This document shows positions 1-5,136 of a stretch of DNA of 5,136 nucleotides, piece after piece. Numbering within the stretch: position 1 is the stretch's first letter; every line of letters begins with the position of its first letter. Origin of the DNA: a candidate division FCPU426 bacterium (lineage in GTDB: Bacteria > Oederibacteriota > PGYV01 > Palsa-1178); contig PMTB01000252.1 in the NCBI GenBank assembly GCA_003167475.1, positions 1-5,136 of the forward strand, in the 5' to 3' direction. The notes beneath the pieces are model-generated. The model did not search any database. It saw nothing but the letters and a program-made list of their open reading frames with translations, and was not told the DNA's origin. A program made the translations under genes and the position numbers.

Positions 1-87
1 GGAATTGGATACTGACATGACAACCGTGACAGTCCCGCCAACGCCTATTACCGACGGCGACGCTGCGATCACGGAATTTAACTGCGG
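1..87 (-). repeat. Domain 16 (partial, first 29 residues)
   Basis: Only the opening is in the window: PQLNSVIAASP, GVGGTVTVVMSVSNS. The frame is still open at base 1, so the array continues beyond this edge. Confidence 0.82.
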
Positions 88-3000
88 TATGGTCTGTATC
101 GTTTCCGGGCTTGAAGCGTTTGCCGTGACCGTGACTTTGCTGTTTGTGTCATATCCCCTTGCCTGCGACAGGAAGCTGATCGAACCGGCGGCCTGCGCGC
201 TGAATGTCCAGACGAACTGTGTTGAGGCTCCCGCGGCTATTGTGGTGGTTGACGGCCATAAAAGCGCTATAGCGTTGCCTGTACCCGTGACTACCGGGGT
301 TACCCCTATCGCGCCTTCGGCCAAAGCCCCGCCACTATTGGTGACCGAGAGGACTACATTTATAAACTGCCCCACGCTGACCTGGGACGGCACTGTATTA
401 AGCGAAGCTATAAATACCGGCGGACCCTGTATTGTAATTGAATTGGACGAAGCCTGCGCCGCGTTTATTACCAATGAACGCCCGGCGTCAAAACCCGTAG
501 CCGACGAACTGAAACTTATGTTCCCGGCGGCTGTCGCCTTGTAGAACCATGTGAAATCAGAACCTGACCCGTTCGGGATCGTAAGGTTCACGGATGCCGG
601 CCCGCTGACAAATGACGCGCCTCCGGTTCCGCTTAAAACCATTGCACCCGGGTTTACAAGCGTTGCAGGTCCTGTTCCGCCGTCAGATACCGTCATTACT
701 ACCATGATATCCTGGCCTATGGAAACCACAGCCGGTGTTACCGTGAAATTCGCTATATTAATTGAAGCGGCCGATATTATATTGATAGTCTGTGCCGAAA
801 GCGCCGGGATAACAGGCGCCTGTGTGCCGCTTATCGCGTCCGTGCCATTGCCTATAGTGGCCGTAAATGTGATCATGCCGATAGAGTTTGCCTGATAGAT
901 CCATGTGAAGTTTTGCGACGCCCCACCCGCCAGTATTGTGACGTTTTGAGGAGTTATGTTTGATATAAGCGTAACCGCGCCCGAACCGCCCAAAGCAAGC
1001 GCCGCAGGGGTTACATTCAGGGCCGCCGTGTCTCCCGTGTTTGTCACTGTCAATATCAATGATATAAAGTCTCCCGTGCCTATCTGGGCCGGAGTGTTCT
1101 TCGACAGGCTCATGGCAAGCGAGGCAGGTTTATTTATCGCCAATATATTGCTGGATGTCTCCGGGCTGTTAATTGTCAGTCCGGAATTGGCGTCTTTGCC
1201 CGAGGCTGAGCCCCTGAATGAAAGCGTGCCCGTTCCGGCAGCAGAGTATGTGAATGTGAATGTCTGCGCCGAACCAGCAGCTATCGCGGTCGCGCCCGGA
1301 AGCACTGGCGGTACAAGTATGGCCCCGCCGGGTCCGTCTATAAGTATTGTCTGGGGAGCCGCCGCGAGTGCGTCTGCCTGGCCCAGGTTTGTGACCGACA
1401 TGGTGACCGTGAAGTACTGTCCCTTATTTACGGTTAAAGGCGCATATATGGAGCTGGCGAGAGTAGCCGGTACGTCTGCTGTTATGGTGTTTGATGAGAC
1501 ATCCGCGCTTGTTATGGTAACTTTGCTGTACTGGTCATAGCCTTTTACATGCGAATTTACGCCCAGGTCGCCGGACGATATGGCCTGGTAAACAAATGTG
1601 AACTCTCGCGTCAAACCCGCGCCGACCGTCTGCGTAGCCGGCACCGGCCCGCTGACATATGTATAATTCCCGCTTCCTATCTTTATAAACGGCCCCGGCG
1701 CAACGCCTTCGGCGTCCGCTCCGCCGGTATTGGTCACCACAAACTCGACTGTGAAATTCTGCCCTACGCTTACAGCCAGGGGCGATAATATGATATCCTG
1801 CGCGAGCATGGGCGCGTTATGCGCCGTCATAAATGCCGACGTGGTATTTGAATAAACATCCCCTGTCACGGAATGGGCGTGCCCGGAAAAGTCTATGGAG
1901 CCCGCTCCAGTTGCCTGGTATCTCCATGTGAAGAACTTTGACTGGCCGGCCTGTATGGGCTGCGCGCCCGGCTGGATATTCGGGAACAATACCGCGGTGC
2001 CCGAGCCTGTGACGTCGAGTACGGACGCCGTGACTGACGCGGCGTCAACCAGTCCGATATTGTTGACCGTCATGACAACCGTGAATGTCTGGCCCGTGCT
2101 CTCGTCCGAAGGAATGACGGAAAGCGACGAAGTTAAAAGCGGCGTATTGGCAACCGAAGTTATAGTTGTAATGTTGCTGTCCACGCCGTAAGCGATCAAC
2201 GAATTATTATCCGTTGCGTTTGCGTGCGAACTGAAGGACACCATACCGATGCCTGTCGTGCTGAATGTCCATGTGAAGCTTGCGGAATTTCCGCCCTGAA
2301 TATTGGCCGTAGCAGGCAGAGGGCCCGTGAGGAAATTCGCTATCACTCCTGCTCCGTAACCGGTTACCGTAGGCGCAACAAAATTTGCCTGCGCGCCTCC
2401 GCTGTTGACAACGGTCATGACTACGGTGAGCGGGTCAAGCTGCTGTCGTATGGTCAAAGGCAGGGCCGTTATGGAAGCTGTTAATGATACCGGCGCCTGT
2501 ACAAGCACGTTCTGGCTTGAGAGCACACCGGTGGAAATGTTAAGCAGTGTGTTATTATCCGTCCCCGAAGCTGACGCGGTGAATATTATATTACCCGCGG
2601 CCGCGGCATTATAAGTCCATGTGAAATAAGCGCTTGCCCCGCCCACTATGGAAACGGCGGGCGTCGGGGAAGCCACAGGCACAACGCTTGCGTTGACAGC
2701 CGGCGGCACGGGTGAAACGTTATTCGCCGCCGCAGTTCCGTTATTGGTGACAGACAGTACCAGCTGTATCACCTGGCCGGAAGAAACCTGCACCGGCGAG
2801 ACGCTCAATGCGCCCGCGAGATTTGCCGCAGCCTGGACCGTTATGACATTGCTGCCGGAGAGCGGCGAGGCGATATTATTCAGGAGCATATGGTCCACGC
2901 CTTTGGCGTCCGCGCTGGCGGATACAACTCCCGCCTGGCTCGCGCCGTATATCCACGTGAAGAACTGGTCTGTTCCGGCCGCTATCTGCGTGTATGAAAC

Positions 3001-5136
3001 CGGCGACGGGCCAGATATATATGTAAGCGCGCTTGGGTTTGTCAGCGTGAAGTTCTCCGGCATCACATTATCAGCCGCCTGACCTCCGGCTGTCGCGGTT
3101 ACCGTCATTATTACCGTCACAAACTGGCCGACCGACGCAATCGACGGCATCATTGTTATTGCGGACGCAAGGTGCGCCGCGCTTACCGTGGTGATAATAT
3201 TGCTTGAAACGACCGTCGAGGTTACGCCGAGATTTGTATTTACGTCAACGCCGGTCGCGACACCGGTAAAGTTCATGCTTCCTATTACATTGGCCGTAAA
3301 TGTCCATGTAAAGTACTGATGGGAACCGCCGGGAATAGAGACTGCCGCCGAAGGTACCAAGCCTGTATGAAGCGTAACACCGGGCCCGTCAAGCTCGGCG
3401 ACCCTTACGTTATTTGCCGTGGCCTCGCCTGTATTTGTGACCGAGGCGTATACTGTGATATCATACCCGTTCCCTACGGTCCCGGGTACGGCGTTCAGGC
3501 TCAAAGCCAGCACAGCCGGCGACTGTATCAGTATATTGCCCGTAGCGACATTGCCTGTGAGGACCGCGGCTTTCGAATTGTCATCCGTGCCAAAAGCCGA
3601 TCCCTGGAATGTTATGAGCCCGTTGCCCTGGGGGTTATAAGTCCATGTATAACTGACCGATCCGCCGCTGCCCGGTATGTCTGAGCCAATTGGCACGGGA
3701 CCTGTAAGATAAAGCGCCCCGCCTGCCCCTGTTTCCACCAATGCCGTGGGCGATACCGCATCGGCCTTTGCCAGGCCGGAGTTTGTAACAACCATTATCA
3801 CAGTAAGCGGCTGGCCTATATCTATGCTGGACGGCGCCGATAATACCGCGCTTAAAGAAGCGGGTGACTGCACATTTATAATATTGCTTGATATCGCGGC
3901 CGACGTTATCGTCGTCTTCGAATATGTGGCGTATCCCGTGACCGACCCATTGACTCCCAGGGTGCCAGGCACTGTGGCCAGGTATGTCCACGTGAAGTCA
4001 GCGCTTGTGTTCGGCGCGATTGTGGCGGCCGGTGTCGGCGACGTAATAGGTCCCGTGTAATTTCCCGATCCAACCTTTATAAGCGCCGACGGCATTACGC
4101 CTTCCGCCGCGCTTGTTCCGTTTGCGTTTGTCACATGCATCACAACCGTTATCTGCTGTCCCGCTGACGCAGGGTCAGGCGATACCGCTATGGTCTGGCT
4201 CAATGCCGGTACCAGATAAGCCTGTATCGAGTTCGTTCCCGGCGTTGTTATATTTGCGCTGGTATGGCCAAGGCTTGTCACATCGTCTGTCACAACTGAC
4301 GGGCCCGCAGCTCCGGCCGCGGCTAAGTATACCCACGTAAATTCCTGGTAGGAGCCCGGAGCTATTGTCGCTGTCGCCGGGCTCAACAATGTAGCCACTC
4401 CGCCGATGGTCCCGAGAAGCGCGTTCGGCGTTGTGTTTGTCGCAGGCACAACCCCGACATTGCTTACCGATAATATTACAGTATATTTCTGATTTTCATT
4501 TATCACATTAGGCATTGCCTTGATCCAGCTTGCCAATACAGGATAGTTCGGTTGGACCTGCACTGTGTTACTGGTCACATCCGAGGCAAGCTGTATTGCA
4601 GCGTTTGAGTTAAAGTCGGTTCCAACAGCGTTCGCCGTGAAGTGTATATTCCCCACATTTGTCGGCAGGTATACCCACGTGAATGCCGCCGATGTACCGC
4701 CGGTTATGGTCACATTGATCGGCAACGGTCCGGATACATATGTATATGGCGCTGTCCCCAGGATGGCAAACCCTGCCGTAGGCGATACATTATTCGCGGT
4801 TGCCTGGCCGGCGTTATTTATCAGCATTACCACCGTTATATTTGAGTTCATCTCAACTGGAGACGGCGATGCAACAAGCGACGCCGTCAGGCTCGCTGGC
4901 GTTTGGATCAATACCGACGAGGTGCTCTGTACCGTCGTGTTTACCGTTGTTCCGGAATTAATATCCGTGCCTGCGGCTGATGTCGTGAATACCACATTGC
5001 CCGCACCGGCCGCGTTATAAGTCCATGTGAAATACGCGCTCGCCCCGGGCGCTATCGATGCCGCAGGCGTCGCTACAGCTATCGGCGTTGCGTTTCCGCT
5101 TCCGCTTATTACCGGCGTTATCGGCGTTACATTATT
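1..5136 (-). CDS. Internal part of a giant tandem-repeat surface protein (CARDB/DUF11-like beta-sandwich domains)
   Basis: The minus-strand frame whose codons occupy plus-strand triplets 1-3, 4-6 and so on to 5134-5136 has no stop in 1,712 codons. It enters at base 5136 and leaves at base 1, so both start and stop are outside the window. The translation is a tandem array of about 115-residue units: VGQxxTVVMxVTNxG, then a G-rich middle, then GxSxxFTWTYxA, then GxDxNS and SNxIxVQ. This pattern resembles bacterial CARDB, NEW3 or DUF11 domains, which are Ig-like beta-sandwiches found in secreted and surface proteins; which Pfam family fits best was not tested. I find no cysteine, only about 16 Lys and 7 Arg, and about 60 acidic residues. 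Trp is almost confined to FTWTY. The motif is written with varied synonymous codons (for example tccatgtgaa, tccacgtgaa, cccacgtaaa on the plus strand), which indicates selection on the protein. A structural or adhesive role outside the cell is inference; no enzyme motif, signal peptide or anchor is visible. Confidence 0.95.
88..423 (-). repeat. Domain 15
   Basis: It opens PPVFIASLNTVP, then QVSVGQFINVVLSVTNSG, an extra Trp at 256-258 (LLWPS), GASTQFVWTF (motif Trp 208-210, with Val replacing the usual Thr) and GYDTNSKVTVTA. It pairs with domain 8. Confidence 0.87.
424..771 (-). repeat. Domain 14, opens with AA instead of PA
   Basis: It opens AASINIANFTVTP, then SIGQDIMVVMTVSDGG, FVSGPASV, GSGSDFTWFYKA (Trp 547-549) and GFDAGRSL, lacking the usual NS. 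It pairs with domain 7. Confidence 0.87.
772..1128 (-). repeat. Domain 13, slightly expanded
   Basis: It opens PASLAMSLSKNTP, one residue longer than usual, then GTGDFISLILTVTNTG, ASQNFTWIYQA (Trp 901-903), ANSIGMITFT and GNGTDAIS. A loop then reads GTQAPVIPALSAQ before the next unit. This is the only unit whose length departs clearly from its partner (domain 6). Confidence 0.86.
1129..1470 (-). repeat. Domain 12, motif Trp replaced by Phe
   Basis: It opens PATLASSIYAP, then KGQYFTVTMSVTNLGQADA, GPGGAILV and SAQTFTFTYSA. The codon at 1252-1254 is TTC in place of TGG. It then has FRGSASGKDANS and SNILAI. Its partner, domain 5, keeps Trp, so the change probably arose after the block duplication. 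Confidence 0.88.
1471..1812 (-). repeat. Domain 11, motif Trp replaced by Phe
   Basis: It opens PMLAQDIILSP, then SVGQNFTVEFVVTNTGGADAEGV, IKIGSGNYTYVSGPVP and REFTFVYQA. The codon at 1594-1596 is TTT where nearly all units have TGG. It then has GYDQYSKVTITSA. Its partner, domain 4, keeps Trp. Confidence 0.88.
1813..2142 (-). repeat. Domain 10, shortest complete unit
   Basis: It opens PLLTSSLSVIP, then TGQTFTVVMTVNNIGLVDAASV, GQSKFFTWRYQA (Trp 1924-1926) and GSIDFSGHAHSV. The GxDxNS segment is altered to TGDVYSNT. At 330 bases it matches its partner, domain 3 (333 bases), the second shortest. Confidence 0.85.
2143..2493 (-). repeat. Domain 9
   Basis: It opens PVSLTASITALP, but the usual VGQ is replaced by IRQQLDPLTVVMTV, which holds one of the few arginines. 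It then has FLTGPLP, GGNSASFTWTF (Trp 2269-2271) and ATDNNS. It pairs with domain 2. Confidence 0.85.
2494..2829 (-). repeat. Domain 8
   Basis: It opens AANLAGALSVSP, then QVSSGQVIQLVLSVTNNG, SAYFTWTYNAAAAGN (Trp 2617-2619) and GTDNNT, then VLVQA. The opening half matches domain 15 (QVSVGQFINVVLSVTNSG) and the second half matches the partial domain 1. It has the same 336-base length as domain 15. Confidence 0.88.
2830..3180 (-). repeat. Domain 7, opens with AA instead of PA
   Basis: The linker reads SAAHLASAITMMP, so the conserved Pro is Ala. It continues SVGQFVTVIMTVTATAGG, YISGPSPV, DQFFTWIY (Trp 2953-2955) and GVDHML, where the usual NS after the Asp is missing. Domain 14 (424-771) shares all three oddities: SAAS opening, SGPASV, and GFDAGR. 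Confidence 0.85.
3181..3519 (-). repeat. Domain 6
   Basis: It opens PAVLALSLNAVP, then ITVYASVTNTGEATANNV, GSHQYFTWTFTANVIGSMNFT (Trp 3304-3306) and GVDVNT. The partner is domain 13 (772-1128), which has VTNTGDTAALNV and ANSIGMITFT. Domain 13 is 18 bases longer, about four extra residues before the Trp and two after it. Confidence 0.87.
3520..3864 (-). repeat. Domain 5
   Basis: It opens PASLSAVLSAP, then DIGQPLTVIMVVTNSG, GAGGALYLTGPVP, SVSYTWTY (Trp 3643-3645; Phe of FTW replaced by Tyr), FQGSAFGTDDNS and GNILIQS. The partner is domain 12 (1129-1470), with GPGGAILV, FRGSASGKDANS and SNILAI. Confidence 0.88.
3865..4209 (-). repeat. Domain 4
   Basis: It opens PALSQTIAVSPDPASAGQ and continues with VVMHVTN, IKVGSGNYT, SADFTWTY (Trp 3988-3990) and GYATYSKTTITSA. 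The partner, domain 11 (1471-1812), has LAQDIILSP, IKIGSGNYT and GYDQYSKVTITSA. This is among the clearest pairs linking the two seven-domain blocks. Confidence 0.9.
4210..4542 (-). repeat. Domain 3, divergent N-terminal part
   Basis: The opening PVLASWIKAMP is one residue shorter than usual, and it has an extra Trp (4525-4527) and a rare lysine. The usual VGQ is replaced by NENQKYTV. SYQEFTWVY (Trp 4333-4335) is typical, but the GxDxNS segment has decayed to TDDVTS. Its partner is domain 10 (1813-2142), which has the same shortened opening (PLLTSSLSVIP) and NIGLV where this one has NVGVV. Confidence 0.8.
4543..4899 (-). repeat. Domain 2
   Basis: It opens PASLTASLVASP, then ITVVMLINNAGQATANNV, YTYVSGPLP, GGTSAAFTWVY (Trp 4675-4677) and GTDFNS. 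Its partner is domain 9 (2143-2493), which also opens with SLTAS and has TGPLP and GGNSASFTW. At 357 bases it is one of the two longest units. Confidence 0.85.
4900..5136 (-). repeat. Domain 1 (partial, C-terminal 79 residues)
   Basis: The window edge cuts this unit just after its VTN strand; the first visible residues are NNVTP. It contains SAYFTWTYNAAGAGN (Trp codon 5023-5025), GTDINS and VLIQT before the next unit. SAYFTWTYNAA followed by AGN is shared with domain 8 (Trp at 2617), 2,406 bases away, and the two are also alike at the DNA level around the motif (ataagtccatgtgaaata in both). Confidence 0.85.

Larger units (their letters stand above)
88..2493 (-). repeat. Seven-domain super-repeat, second copy in translation order
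   Basis: This is again 802 codons, with domain lengths of 351, 330, 342, 342, 357, 348 and 336 bases. Six of the seven are within 6 bases of their partners in the block at 2494-4899; the fifth is 18 bases longer, which is balanced by small losses elsewhere. In this copy the Trp of the FTWTY motif has become Phe in the third and fourth domains. The partial units at the two window edges (4900-5136 and 1-87) fit the same order, as relatives of the last and first domains of a block respectively. Confidence 0.8.
2494..4899 (-). repeat. Seven-domain super-repeat, first copy in translation order
   Basis: This block of 802 codons holds seven domains of 357, 333, 345, 345, 339, 351 and 336 bases. The next block downstream has the same total length and a closely matching series of domain lengths. 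Corresponding domains share features absent from their neighbours, such as IKxGSGNYT in the fourth-from-last pair of middles at about 4055-4085 and 1660-1690, and an AA rather than PA opening in the sixth domain of each. The boundary chosen (the Pro of the PAxL opening) is arbitrary; only the period is supported. Amino-acid similarity between the copies is clear but partial, so the duplication is old. Confidence 0.8.

Noticed and set aside
3635..3991. Minus-strand open frame of 118 codons
   Set aside because: It is in a different frame from the giant gene, is rich in Arg, Cys and His unlike the main product, and overlaps domains 4 and 5, which are well conserved in the main frame.
2494..4899. 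Assembly duplication as the source of the two 2,406-base blocks
   Set aside because: The blocks differ at a large share of residues and have small in-frame length changes, so they are not copies of the same reads. The total repeat number of the full gene could still be mis-assembled.
5..5020. A chain of plus-strand open frames (5-544, 551-895, 956-1540, 2405-2614, 3419-3640, 4565-5020 and others)
   Set aside because: Most lie in the one plus frame whose third codon positions face those of the minus gene. Their stops fall regularly at the Tyr or Gln codon beside the FTWTY motif (542-544, 2612-2614, 3638-3640, 5018-5020), so they are a mirror image of the repeat. The predicted proteins have no motifs or ribosome binding sites.
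1..5136. CRISPR array or DNA-level satellite, suggested by short motifs recurring about every 344 bases
   Set aside because: The spacing varies from 330 to 354 but is always a multiple of three, the recurring DNA differs mainly at synonymous positions, and the intervening sequence also encodes conserved protein. It is a protein repeat.
1..5136. Promoters, terminators or RNA genes
   Set aside because: The entire window is coding on the minus strand, and I saw no convincing hairpin with a T-run or RNA gene pattern within it.

Overview
The whole 5,136-base window lies inside one very large protein-coding gene on the minus strand. If the plus strand is cut into triplets beginning at base 1 and each is read as its reverse complement, all 1,712 codons are open. 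There is no start codon context, stop codon, ribosome binding site, promoter, terminator or RNA gene. Both ends of the gene lie outside the window: the N-terminus beyond base 5136 and the C-terminus before base 1.

The protein is a tandem array of about 115-residue extracellular-type beta-sandwich domains. In translation order there is a partial unit (4900-5136), fourteen complete units (88-4899) and the beginning of another (1-87). Each unit runs: PAxL followed by a short strand and P; VxVGQxxTVVMxVTNxG (the classic bacterial CARDB/NEW3/DUF11-like 'N-x-G' strand); a variable G-rich middle often with SGPxP; IxxGxSxxFTWTYxA; GxxxFxxxAxGxDxNS; then SNxIxVQ leading into the next unit. The conserved FTWTY motif recurs every 330-354 bases, always in the same reading frame.

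A second, higher order of organisation is visible. The units repeat in sets of seven: bases 2494-4899 and 88-2493 are each exactly 2,406 bases (802 codons). Units at the same position in the two sets share unusual residues and nearly the same individual lengths. The array therefore seems to have grown partly by duplication of a seven-domain block.

The translated product has no cysteine, few Lys and Arg, and is rich in Ala, Ser, Thr, Val, Gly and Asn. This suggests a secreted or surface-anchored, mildly acidic, fibre-like protein, perhaps an adhesin or stalk. No catalytic domain, signal peptide, membrane segment or anchor is in view, so function cannot be settled here. The moderate GC content and a giant CARDB-like array would fit an uncultured environmental bacterium such as Omnitrophota or Elusimicrobiota, but this is a guess from style and not evidence of taxonomy.
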